Positions 10,882 through 30,258 of a stretch of 64,000 nt of DNA are shown in pieces. This stretch comes from Polytrichum commune. Lineage: Eukaryota; Streptophyta; Polytrichopsida; Polytrichales; Polytrichaceae. The translations under genes and the position numbers were made by a program. The DNA lies in the NCBI GenBank assembly GCA_950295325.1, contig OX485803.1, forward strand, positions 37,463,554 through 37,527,553. The letters are read 5' to 3'. The notes under the pieces are model-generated. The model was not told the origin of the DNA and did not search any database. It saw nothing but the letters and a program-made list of their open reading frames with translations. How positions within the stretch are numbered: the stretch's first letter is position 1; every line of letters starts with the position of its first letter.

Positions 10882-13800
10882 TTAGTTAGTCATCATTCCC
10901 ATCATTCTTCGAAGCCGTGAGGAATTTGCCAAGTGGTGGACTACTTTGAGGTAGATAATGCACCTTTTTTCTGAAATCTGTGGTGAGTCACTTCAGAAAG
11001 GCTTGAAGATGTTTTCTCTGGAAAAAATTGGCTCACATGCACATTCTCTCTGAACTATTAAGATAAGTTATTCCAACCTTAATTATGCACACTTTCAGAT
11101 GTCAAGTAGCCAATGAACGGGTAGTGCCGGCACTTAGTTACAAGCTAGCCGGTTGATTTTGAGAATTTCCGAATGCAATTGGAAAGTTTAGGAAGGGGTT
11201 CTGGAAGAAAATCAAGGTTTACAGAAATGGGCCGATTAGAAAGAAAAAAATTGCCGGCATTAAGGCAAGATGCCCTAGAGTATCCACGGCAAATTACCGA
11301 TTAAAATTTTATTTTCACGGCGGGTAGCCGACCAAATATATATATTTTAGATAATTTTTTCAATACTATGCATAGTTGGAGACTATGCCTTGTTGGCTTG
11401 TGATTTAGGGTTAGTGTGGTTTGTGGTTTAGGGTTACTTGCTTCCCGCCACAACTTCCATTCCGCAGTGGTGGAGCTTGCATTTTCGTTTGCATTATGAG
11501 TTCTAGAGTTCTAGAGTTGCTGGATTGTTGAGTGTTGTTGGATTGTTGGCCAGATGAGGAGGTAGATGACATAATTGGTGACGCTATCCCACTTTGGAAG
11601 AAGGACAGTAAGTACCGTTTTTTGTATGCTAATCCCTCTTCTTATTTGAATTCTCCTAATACAGTGAGTGTGAGTGATGTGTCTTGTTCGTTTGGGGCAA
11701 TTGATACTAACGGCAATGGTATGCAAATTTCGTGATTTTTCAATACTAACTAGCCTCTGGATAATACTTGGACCCTTTTGTGGTGCTTGTATTTTCCGAA
11801 GGCTAAATCCTTAGTCCTAATATGGTAGGGGCTTTGCTAGGTTCAACTCCTGCTAAGAATACTATTTAGACGGAAAAAAAATGGAGAGTGAATGCCCACA
11901 TTATTTAATCCTAAACACTTGAAAATAAATAAATAAATGACAATGACAATGACACATCCACCACCAAAATATAAAACCGGCCCCACTTTAAACCTTTCGG
12001 AAATTGCATAAATGAATAAAGCAAATGTCGGCTAATTGCCTAAATAGATTAGGAAATGGGGGCTATCAACCGATAAATTTTGCACTCTCTAGGCCCACTT
12101 CCGGGTAAAAATTGAAAAATCCGAGCCACCTCTAGAAAGCTCGGCAATTAGCCATTTTCTCTACAGAACTCCCCGGACTCTGCAAGTAGCTAGCTAGGCA
12201 GCTTCATATGGCCAAGTTGGTCTCATATATATATGGGCCCCTTATTCCCACCCAAGTTGACTTTACCAAACAAATCAAAAGTATTTCCTAAAATATGGGG
12301 AAAAGCTCTCGCGGTTATGTCGGAGGGGACTCAGACATTAAACACCCCCATACGAACTTTCGCGGGTGTCAGATTTGGGCGGGGGCAGCCCATCTGGGAA
12401 AATTTTGAACCCGACCGAAAATTGTTGCCCGCCCCACCCCGCTTCAAAAAAAAAACCATTGTCTTTGCATTCTTGAAGGCTGCTTGACTACAAATCCCAT
12501 ATTGAGTACACTTCGCCTTCAATGTTCAGAATCCAATATATATGTTTAACTTCCATTGAGTAAATAAAAAATTGACTGGGATTTCATTAACAAACTGAAA
12601 CTGTCAATAAAGTGTGTAATTGACTTGGAAGTCAAAGTATTACAAAACCCCCTCACTAGCACTAAGGTCATAATTTTTGTGACTTACAATATGAAATTGT
12701 CTTTGCCATTCGAAAATGACACTTAAATTGGTATGATGATTTAGTATGTATGTTTTATAATGTGTTAGGTAATGTCGTCTACTTTCACATGTATTCACAC
12801 GCACTTTGAGAAATTTTACGTCATTCTAGTTAGAAACGGTATGTTTTATAAAATTTATCAAAAAAAATCATCAAATTTGGTTATTATTTTTTACTATGTA
12901 ATAGATACCGTGTATATCCACTCATGAAAAACAAGTGATAAAATTTTGACCCATTTTGGTGATGCCTTATGTAGAAAGTAGATTTCATTTATCGCATGTG
13001 GTGTTCAACTTGACAATGGAGTGCACCTCCAGAAAGATTTCTTTTATTAAAGTTGGAGTTCTCTAGAGGCCAAGTTTGTTGTCCGAGGCTTTGAGGTTGC
13101 CCAAGAAACTTGACCTATGGAGAACTCCCCTTGGAAAAAGTGTGGCCACGTTGCCAACCATGTCATTATTTCAGCCATGTACAAAGTTGTCCATCAAAGG
13201 ACTCTTGGCTGTAGTGTAAACCACCACCGGACAAGAGTGTCACTCTCGGCCAATCAAATTTCAGAATTCCCCTGGAATTCTGGACCGGAGGACTTCTCCA
13301 CTGTAGTGTAAAGCGGCCCTAAATGTCGGTTGGAGATTGCCCACAAGAAGGCTTCAATCTCATAAAGGTGTCCACCTACTTCAGATATGTGTGGGAAAAG
13401 AGATAGCAATGTCCATTAATAATTTGGAGTTTGTGGAAAATGAAAAAATATTGTTGTTGCTTAAAGTACACTCCCTTTCCACAACCCCTTTTCACCTTGT
13501 TAAGATTTTAATTGAAGGCCTCTCTCCCAACTTCTAAAGATGTTCCAATTCTATGCCCAACATAGAATTCCTAGTCTTCCTAGTCACGTAAGCCCCTTGA
13601 TCCTTGACGTCAAATTGTCTCATTCAATCAAATAAATGTGTTTTTAATCCTTAGAATAGCACAATTTGCATTCATGTGAAGTACATAGTTGTCCACTTTG
13701 GGAGAAAAGTAGGTGTTGAAATTGGGATAATTGATGGAGTTGGGCGCTTTTACCTTAAGGGTTGGTATCACACTTTGCATGCTTGTCTCATGGCATGAAA

Positions 13801-13976
13801 TGTTTCTTCACCTAGCAGGTTGAACTCAAACTCAAATTTTATGCTCACACACTAGTAGAATCCATGGCTCAAAACGACATGCTTGTAACACTGACACAAG
13901 CAATCTACGAGGGGTCAAGATTGGGCATGTGGATTTAACAAAGAAATGGTTTGGAGCGATATTTTTGGTAGTGTTA
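10882..13976. other. Intergenic, no gene recognised
   Basis: An open frame at 11532-11735 (67 codons, begins at TTG, ends TGA) has balanced amino-acid content but no family resemblance I recognise. A sequence ending 'gtgtaaagcggccc' at 13316, followed by TAA, looks like the right end of another Harbinger-type element whose left end I could not find. Otherwise nothing identified. Confidence 0.4.
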
Positions 13977-14312
13977 CATTCTAACCTCCCTAATATCATG
14001 CGTGTGGCAACCAAGGTGCACGTGCATATTAAGGAGGTCTATAGTGTGAACATTGATGCATGATAATAGAGAAATTAGCATAGCATGTGACAGTATGGAA
14101 TAATAGAAAGTCAACATTGAAATAATGACCATAATGATGACATGTATGTGTGCGAGTGTGTGTTTGAATTCTTTGGTGGATTATTTTAATGTCAAAACCC
14201 ATGATATATGGGAAAGAAATGTGACAACAAGGAGGGATATTTAAACTCAGCACATCCGTCCCCTAGGATTTTGGGTTATAAGAGAAGGGGTGACATTACG
14301 CAGGTTAGAATG
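13977..14312. mobile_element. pogo/mariner-like MITE (family M), copy 1
   Basis: The ends are 'cattctaacctccctaatat' and its imperfect reverse complement ending 'caggttagaatg', flanked by TA (13975-13976, 14313-14314). It is homologous through its whole length to 57013-57380 and 59202-59549. The TIR style and TA duplication fit the Tc1/mariner-pogo group. Non-coding. Confidence 0.82.
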
Positions 14313-14579
14313 TACTAGAAACCATGTTAGCTTTTGACATGTAGTTTGACTCGAGAGATAAATAAAAACGAAGAAAACTACATGTGTAAAAATCTAGAGT
14401 TCATCGATCATTTCCCGAGTATTCATGCTCCAAAAGATATTTCAAATTGCTTGTTGAAGTGTAATCTTGAGCTTTACAAATTATACAATCATAGATCCTC
14501 TCATCATGCAAATGGCTTTATTGCCATTGGAGATTATGTTGATCAATGTACAAATACCAATATAGAATCACCACTGATA

Positions 14580-15013
14580 CAGTCCAACCTCGTTAATATG
14601 ACACCCTCGATATTACAACACATTTTTGCAACACCAAACTTTTTAGTTCAAAACTCCCTCTTTATATAACTACGACACTTGATAATGCGACATTTAGAAT
14701 CTCCGGTTTGTCATATTAAAGAGGTAGTTAATGCTTGAAATTCTTTTCATCTATGTTATGTACATCTAAAATACATCCATTTTCACTTGAGAACTACTTG
14801 GGAACTTCACTTATCATTGGGAACTTAATGATAATTAGGGTTATTAGTGTAGAATGGATATGGTTAGGGTTAGAGTGGCCTCATGCCTAGTCTGTTGCCT
14901 TGTAGATGGGTGATATAGTATCACATGTATCTTGATGCTAAACGTCATCATTGATAATACGACTTTTTGTGTGTTTCCCAAACATGTCATACTAAAGAGG
15001 GAGAACAATATTG
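14580..15013. mobile_element. pogo-like element (family M2), shorter copy
   Basis: The left end 'cagtccaacctcgttaatat' follows a TA (14578-14579). The right end is near 'gtcatactaaagagggag'. The sequence matches 20942-21665 over the 'gggaactacttgggaactt' block and both ends, but lacks part of the longer copy. Non-coding. Confidence 0.65.
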
Positions 15014-15030
15014 GAAAGCACAATATAATA

Positions 15031-15188
15031 CTGATAACTTGTTTTTCATGTGTGCAAAAAGCACCATAGGGGTCCTAATAGTGACATCCAACAAACTTGT
15101 TAGATGTATTGATACCTTGTTTTTCATGTGTGCAAAAAGCACCATAGTGGTCCTAATAGTGACATCCAACAAACTAGTTAGATGTGGA
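15031..15188. repeat. Direct duplication, 78-bp period
   Basis: Two units, starting at about 15031 and 15109, share 'cttgtttttcatgtgtgcaa' and 'gtgacatccaacaaact' with only a few differences, so the duplication is recent. Confidence 0.9.
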
Positions 15189-17009
15189 GAGAGAGAAGAG
15201 AAGAAATGCTGACCTTGCGATCAGCATGATTGGAATGCCTGTTCGACCCACCCTTGGTATTATATATGCCCTCAGGACATAATACCAGTGGTGTAGGGTA
15301 TAACCCCTCTCGGGGTGGGCACTACAGTAACCAGACTAGCCAGGTGCCTATGGGCACTTCTCAGTTGGGTATACTTCCTTAGCTTTCGTTGGCATTTATT
15401 TTTGTATTTTTTTTCATTCTACTTATTAGTTCGCTAGTTGGTGTATATGGAAATCTAATAGTGGTTATGCGTCTGTTGGTAGTGGTTCGTTGTTTTCTAT
15501 TATTCTTTTGTGTAGGATTATGGACATAGCATATTGTATGGCAATAACGTTAATTTCCTCAAATGTGTCTTTGATATTTACCTTAGGGATTTTAAATATT
15601 CCTTCAATATTCTTCATAGAGGGGATGTGTGTGGCTGCCCTAGCACCAGCCGTAATGACTAATAGTGGGTCTATCTTTCAACCTCTATTGAGTATGTTGT
15701 CTATTAATGGTTTATATTTTTCTGTTTTCCTGATTATAGTTAGATGTGGACTACATATCTAACGTGTTAGGACACGTTCACACGTTGTACACCAAATACA
15801 AACATACTTTAAAGGGGAGTAGTTTCATTGTATGTCTCTTATGTTCACTTTATACGAGCTTCATAAATAGTATCTACCGTGGTCAAAACTAATATTTTAC
15901 AATACATAACACTTTACATAGAAATAGTTGAAGTTAAGTTGAGAGGTTTTGATAGTTGATTCTCTTATAAAAGGGGTTGAAAGTTGGGCTATAATAAACC
16001 CAAGCTATTCTGGCCAAGGAGAGCTTTCCGGGCCCCGCCAACATTACGATAATAATCGGGCATAATGCGTGAGTCTAGGCTTTGAGTTAAACCCGACACT
16101 GTCCCGTTGTGGGGGCCATGTATTGAGAACATGTAAACATGCTCTTAGAATGTAGTCCATTTGTTAACGAACACTAGCTTGGACATGCATTGGATCAACT
16201 TATTGTACATGGAGCATGTATAGTAAATTAATGTGTGGGGTTATTCTCATATCATCCAAGCCTGTTGTAAATGTACATATAAAGTAATGTTCGGGGCCAT
16301 CCTTGTGTCATCCCCACATGTTGCACGTGTGCTTATCAATTATGCACCGTGAAGGGTGTATACCGTAGTTGCAAATTTACAATCTTGTTTCTTTTTCATT
16401 TTTTCACCTTGTTTTAACCCCTAACTCCTAAACACCCTACCTTCCTAACCCTACACTTGGCATGTGCCATTCCGACCTGTTGCACCCTTGCATAGTACTT
16501 ACTTACAAATTAATGACCTTTGAAGACTAATATGATGTGAACTTCAATGATGGTAAATAATGTGGGTCAAGGTTTAGTGTGACCCAAATAGTAGATCTCT
16601 TGCATGAGAATAGTGTGCATAACCTACAACGTAATGTCAACTTTTGAGGATGAAAAGCATGGGATGGTAGATACTTTCCACCCACAATATTATTCCCAAT
16701 GCTTTTGTGTGTATGAGAGGTTTTGTTTTTGGTCCGCAATATATACCATAATCAACTTCTTTTTTTTGAGCAAAAGAAAATAATGAATTGAAAGTAAACA
16801 TACATAAACAACATATGACCAAAAAGACATGCATACAGTACTTCTTCTGTGGAATCTTGTGCTTTATTCAGGATATCTACATTATCTACACATCTGTACC
16901 AAAATCGAGGACCATGAGGACCAAAGGACGTGGGCTTTAAAAGCATGAACTCACAGTGTCACACACAGAATGGGTTCCAACTAGAATCACAGCCCACCCA
17001 CGTAACTTA
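15189..17009. other. Intergenic, no gene recognised
   Basis: AT-rich sequence with no supported coding region, inverted-repeat element or tRNA. Open frames here have no recognisable family. Confidence 0.4.
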
Positions 17010-17541
17010 GGGCCGCTTTACACCTAGAGGCCGGGCCAATTTCCCTTGAGGCCGATTGCACAAAATTTCAGCCTTTTTTGGGTTGGAGGCCGGCCTCTAC
17101 TACACATTATAATAAGATTATACCGGGGGCCAATTTTCCCATATGTAAAGGCCCTCGGGCCAAGAAGCCAAGCTAATTCAAAAAAATTAGCCTAATCCAA
17201 CGGATGTAACATAATCTAAGATAGAGCCTTTAGATTCCACATAATCCAATGGATCTAGTTCACTTAAAAAATTATACTTTATTTAAGAAGATTTTTTTAG
17301 TGGAATATGACATTGGCCTCTAGGCCAAGAATTGGCCTTCCATTTTGGGTGCACCCAATTCAACGAGCTCGGGCCGTGTCATAACATACATTTTTTAATT
17401 TAAAAAATCATACCACCAAATCGGCCCCGCCTCTAGATGTAAAGGGGTTGGGGCTGATTTGAGCCTTTTGACCAATCACAAATGAGGATTTCAAGCCTCT
17501 TACACAACGAATTGGCCCGGCCTCTAAGTGTAAAGTGGCCC
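17010..17541. mobile_element. Harbinger/Tourist-like MITE (family H), copy 2
   Basis: A 532-bp copy of the element at 10358-10881, flanked by TTA (17007-17009, 17542-17544). The TIRs begin 'gggccgctttacacctagag' and, on the other strand, 'gggccactttacacttagag', and remain similar for about 35 bp. Non-coding. Confidence 0.9.
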
Positions 17542-18439
17542 TTAGGGCCAACTTCCATGTGCCGGTCCCGGTCCGTTGTTTTCAAAATAAATGGGTGGGC
17601 TGGTAAAAAGAGGGTGGTGCCATGTGCCCATCCCTCTCACCCAAGGACCGGTACCCCCCATGGATGGGTGTCCCACATTTTGTGTTGTGTAAAAGAACGG
17701 GTGCCAAAGGACCGGTGGTCCTACTGGTCACAAGGACATGTGCCAGTTAGAAAGCTCCGGTGACCGGATCAGCCGGTCACCTAGGGTACACCCTTGGATA
17801 CTAAAGGCCACTTTGTTCTTCAAGTCTTTTCTTTTGAGGAGTATTCTTAGGGAACGTGTATTTTATGAGTTTTTTAGAATCTATATCTTAACTATATGTA
17901 TAAGGCAAACTAACCAAAGGAAACACTCATGAAATATTTTTAAAACATTTTTTATATTATTTAGGTGTCACAGTGTCACCAAAAAGCCTCCACCCTTCAA
18001 TTTCGTCCTAGCCCGAATGGAGAAGTTTATAATGACATGTAGAGATTTCTCTCTTTGTAACATAATGTATGATTCCAATCTATCGTTGGAATATACACAA
18101 CTTAGCCAAGTCTATACTATGTCTTCTTACACTCATTAATATCGGGTAATATCACATCCTTATACTTCTCTAAAGTCCACCCGGCCGCTTTGGCCACGCA
18201 TGCCTTCAAAGATATCCCTCTTGTGAAGCGAGTCCTTGCCGTCGACTCCACACTACTACATGAGTTCTCGCTTATTGATTCCATGAATTACATAAGTTTA
18301 AGTATTGATAAATACTTGTCACTTATTGTAGTTTTCTCCTCACGCTTCAACCACTATATTGGTTTAATGAACTAATGGTTATCCCTAATGGAACCAAGCA
18401 AACTTCCTTTGCTCCCCTAGACTTTACTAGCTAATAGTG

Positions 18440-19060
18440 TAACTTTCCCATTACTTCTCGGAATGTCCTGAAATTTTATCTGTAACTAGGGAGACAAAGC
18501 AAAAAATTATCTCACCAATTTGTGAGCCTAGCTCATTTTCTGTCCGACAGTTATGACCATTTTAGTGTGTCAGTCTACCCAGATTTCAGAATGTCATAAC
18601 TTCCTCTCACAGGCTCCAAAGAACTTCAAATTTTGGGAGCAATTACAAAAATCTAATTGTTTATGGCCCCCTAAAATTTCAAACTATTTTCATTTTCTGC
18701 CAAAATGTTATGGCCTTTTTAGTCTGCAACTCTTGAAAACACTTCAGAATGATATATCTCCTTCTCATCTACTTGGAATGACTTGAAATTTGTACCACAA
18801 CTAGGAAACCTAAGAACAAAGCATCCCTCAAAATTTCATGCGTTTACAAGCCTCTGTCCAGGAGTTATGCCCATTTCAGCTCGAAAATGTAGGCAAAGTT
18901 CAGAATGTCATAATAGCTGCTCCAATACTCCAAACATCCTCAGATTTTGACCATGTTTATATAAACAAGTTATTTACTAACCCTCTAAATTTCAACGAAG
19001 TATCTTCTTCTGCTCGGAAGTTATGCCCCTTACAACCTAGACTATTCAAGAAATACCCAA
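18440..19060. repeat. Degenerate tandem array, about 150-180 bp units
   Basis: Diverged units recur, each with a core like 'cagaatgtcataacttcctc' (18586, 18747, 18901), then 'ggctccaaagaacttcaaat' or an equivalent, a block near 'aaatttca', and 'gttatgcccatttcag'. Arrays of this style occur in the LTRs or untranslated parts of some plant LTR retrotransposons, but no LTR pair or pol is visible here. Confidence 0.6.
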
Positions 19061-19779
19061 GAAATATGAACTCAAGTACTACAACTTGAAGCCATAAAAT
19101 ATCTTAAAATTATTCACACCAAAACTAATTCTAACAAGAGGTCAAGCCCTCTTCAAGGCCAACTAGCCTTGGCTCTCCAACTAAAAACTAAGTACACACA
19201 TGTGCTCCAATCTTGCTTCCAACACACCCACACTTATAACACGTGGGGTGCCTTGGAGCACGAAGGGAAGAGAGGATGAGTGAGGGAAGAATGAGCAATT
19301 ATATAATGAGTTTGAGGGGGTGAGCACCCTCAAGGCTCACGATAAGCCCTCGAGATCTCCTTCTATTTTGTAGGCTCTAATTCTATCTCCTAAGCCTTCC
19401 TCCCTCAAATGATCAACAAGGATCCTAATTCAAACATTTAACTAACCTTGGCTTTCTACCTACCACACTTACCAAGGTTTGTCCTTCTCCTACTTAAATC
19501 CACTCCACAAAAGCCTAATGCTTCAAACTAAGCTTTCTTCAAGCTTCATTATTTTTATATTTTTGTGAATAATCATAAATCACCAAAACACCACTTGTAA
19601 TGTTTTACAAATGTTAACAACCAATGTGGGCATCAATTTGGGCTCACACACAGTTAAAATCACTTATAAACAATGTACAATGACAATTTCAACTAAAATA
19701 ATAATAATATATATAAATATTTACATATTTCCATAGATGACAGTAGTACCAACCTATGCATATCAACAACACATAATTT

Positions 19780-20690
19780 GGAATTCATTTAATAAATGTC
19801 TGGAAATCGATGTGCAAATCAAATCTTTTGGCCCCTCACACACCAAAACCCCAACTGCACCTTATGCCACAAAAACGACAGAGACACCTGGCCCCACCTT
19901 TTATCAACATGTGAACACCCATATCTAAAAGGACTTAGAATTGCAAGACATAACAAAGCGGTACACCTCATCACCCAAACGCTTCAAGCCAACAAAAACA
20001 CTCGTTACTTCACACTAACCAATGCAGGAAAAATTAACAACATATTACCGGAACAAACAATCCCTGATTGGCTTATCAAATGCTCATGCCAACAAATGCC
20101 ATGCAACTGCCAAGCTAAATTAAGACCGGACATCTTATGCATAATCGGTGCACCCAACCATGCACAAACACCCATAGCGCCTTCCTCAACACACACAATC
20201 TAATTTATCGAATTCACATACTGTCATGACAGATTCCCAGAACAATCAATCATCCGTAAACACACGAAATATGACCCATTAATAAATACCATACAAAACA
20301 ATGGATGGAAGACCAACCCCATCATTACCATCACAACCGGAGTCAGAGGAGCCATTCACGAACACTCCATTGAAAAACTAACCCAACTAAAAATCCCTAA
20401 GTCCAGCATCAAACTCCTTATGAAACATATCCACCAAAACGCCATCAAATACCTCACATACCTGATTCTAAATAAAAGGAAACTAGATAATAAACAAGCA
20501 CCCATCTCTCCGCCTTAGTAAGGTTAGATATACTTAATGGTACACCAGAGCCCACCTCCCCACGGAGGCAAATCACCTTATACTGCATCACGGAACACCA
20601 TGATCAATACAAGGCTAACGGGCTCACATTCACGCCGGTATAAAAGTACGGGCGTTAATTTTTCTTTCTGAAAAGTTAAATGATGATGAC
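19780..20690 (+). pseudogene. Non-LTR retrotransposon, 3' end: zinc knuckle and restriction-like endonuclease
   Basis: One frame from about 19785 to the stop at 20516-20518 is open except for a single TAA at 20201-20203, most simply a CAA codon changed by C-to-T. It encodes a zinc-binding block (CTLCHKNDRDTWPHLLSTCEHP, Cys-Cys-His-Cys spacing) followed by LRIARHNKA. Next come KCSCQQMPCNCQ and RPDILCIIGAP, then FIEFTYCHDRF, KHTKYDPL and GVRGAIHE. The PD...E/D...K..KY pattern matches the R2-type restriction-like endonuclease found at the C terminus of early-branching non-LTR elements, not the APE nuclease of L1. The reverse transcriptase is missing, so the copy is 5'-truncated. The 3' UTR probably ends near 20660-20690; a poly(A) tail is not obvious. 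Clade (R2, CRE, NeSL, Dualen or another) cannot be settled by eye. Confidence 0.75.
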
Positions 20691-20941
20691 CTCCATTGCT
20701 GGTGACCGTCATAAAGTGTCAGGTCTTATCACTCACCAAATTTAGTTAGAAAGTAGGAAATTGAAATAAACCGGCACCCCACATAGAAGTACCCCTCCAT
20801 AAAATGGGTGACATCACCCATTTTTTGGATGATCGCCCGTTTGTCATCCATTTAAAAAACGGACCGGGACTGGCACATGGAACTTGGCCCTTAGGGCAAG
20901 GTTCCCTGTAGGCTGCTAGACTTCCATGTGTTTACTAAATC

Positions 20942-21665
20942 CAGTCTAACCTCGTTAATACGACCCCCTTGATATTACGACCCATTTTGGCGAGACCCAA
21001 ACTTTGTGGTCCACAACTCGCTCTTTTATACGATAATGACACTCAATAATGCGGCATTTAGACTCTCCGTTTTGTCATGTCAAAGAGGTAGTTAATGCTA
21101 AAATTCCTTTCATCTATGTTATGCACATCCATTTTCACTTGGGAACTACTTGGGAACTTCACTTACCATCGGGAACCGAATGAGAATTAGGGTTACCAGT
21201 GCCGAATGGACATGGTTAGGGTTTCGAGTGGCCTCTCGCCTAGTATGTTGCTCGACATCATGCATGGTTGTCATCCGGCTTCTTATCATGAAACCTCTTT
21301 ATATTTCGGTGTTAATGAAATCATTGGTTTTCAAACGTTAGCAGCCTGGATTGTAAACAAAATGACAAGTCGCTAACTTGGATAGACAACACCATATATC
21401 TTCGGACTCCTATTTCAAGAGCTCTTATATAAGAACAATTGCATTCGTTTGGCGCTCTAAGCTATTACTTCATACCATCTATATTGCTTAAACTCGTTGT
21501 ATACATAATGTTAAGCTCATATTACTTACGTTTTCTCATATCCCCTCCATAGTATGACCACGTTACGCCATTTGCCATATTAACGAGAAGATGACACCTC
21601 GATAATACTTCCTACTTTTTTTTCCCGTGTTTCCCAAACGTGTCATACGAAAGAGGGAGGACATG
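20942..21665. mobile_element. pogo-like element (family M2), longer copy
   Basis: The left end is 'cagtctaacctcgttaatac' and the right end is near 'gtcatacgaaagagggagga'. It is homologous to 14580-15013 at both ends and over much of the interior. The 'cagtctaacctcgtta' start is typical of pogo-like TIRs. There is no long open frame, so it is non-autonomous. Confidence 0.65.
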
Positions 21666-22712
21666 CAGTATTCCATAAAGCCCACCCACCCTCTGGCCTT
21701 TTGTGATGGGTCCCTCCTCCTCTGCCATAGCCATCCCATTGGTACACAGTCCACCTGTAGTTGCATGCAATGATGTTGGACTGAACCCGAGGGCCTCTTT
21801 AAGTTATGAGTGAATGGAATGAGGGTGGGCTTGGCTTTGCACTGGAGTGGGGAGGCAGTCATCAGTCAGGCACTGGTTGGAGTATTGGGCGGTGGAAATG
21901 AAGCCACTCGCTCTCATCATCAGTTAAGTTAGTTAGTTAGCTTCGCTAACTTAGGCACACCACCTCCGCCCCTGTACATTTGGAAAAGGGTCGCCAAGTG
22001 TGGCTCGATCTCCCTGCCATTGCATGGTGACGTCATGGCCTTTTTTCTTCATTCTTCATCAAGCCCGGGTTGCCCAGCTTATTAAACCAAACATGTATCA
22101 GTGGTCTCTCCTGAGATCCTTGATCAATTGATCGATGCTCTTGGAGCTCGAGTCCGAGTCCAACATACACTACTTTCATGCACCTTTTGACTTTGCCTCC
22201 ACACTCGGAGTGGAGTTCGTTTCCACTTGCTTCACAGTTGCAAGCTCTTGGGTGCGGCTGCATGCCCACCGGACCCGACTGCCTGTCTCGTAATTTTTTG
22301 TAACTCATACATTTCGGGCGAATCAGAGGACTCATGCATGAGAGCGGATCCTCGCTCATTTTACTCGTTCGGGTTTCGCGGTTTGGATTTTGGGTCGACT
22401 GTGTAGATACGCACGGCGAGGTTTGTTTGATTTGTGTTCATCGTGAAGAGGCAACAGAGCTTTATCACGTCTTGTAGGGGGGTTATAATTAGGAGGCAAG
22501 TTCCACTTGAGAGAGACAGGAAAGGAGGCATTTCCCTTGAGTATAAGTTGGAGCAGGAATCACATGTCCATCCGGAGGTTCTTACATTGATCCTGTGCAG
22601 GCATCTATCTATCTTTCTATCTATCCTCTGTCAATTAGTTGACGTTAACGGTCACGCAGCTGCACGCGGAACTGAGTTCTGAGTCTTGCAAGAAAATACA
22701 GCATCAGCAGCG
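21666..22712. promoter_or_regulatory. 5' flank of the beta-glucosidase gene
   Basis: The last kilobase before the ATG at 22713. A stretch resembling TATA ('ggttataatta') lies near 22484, but I cannot assign a transcription start. No inverted-repeat element or coding homology recognised. Confidence 0.3.

Positions 22713-30258
<7,546 letters not shown>

Larger units (their letters stand above)
17545..20890. mobile_element. 3.3-kb TIR element, Harbinger-type ends, no transposase
   Basis: The left end 'gggccaacttccatgtgccg' and the reverse complement of the right end, 'gggccaagttccatgtgcca', stay similar for about 36 bp, including 'gtcccggtccgtt'. TTA flanks both sides (17542-17544, 20891-20893); the left TTA is shared with the right flank of the adjacent MITE. 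No transposase homology is visible inside. The interior instead holds a degenerate tandem array (18440-19060) and a non-LTR retrotransposon 3' end (19780-20690). It is best read as a non-autonomous element with captured or nested sequence. Confidence 0.7.
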
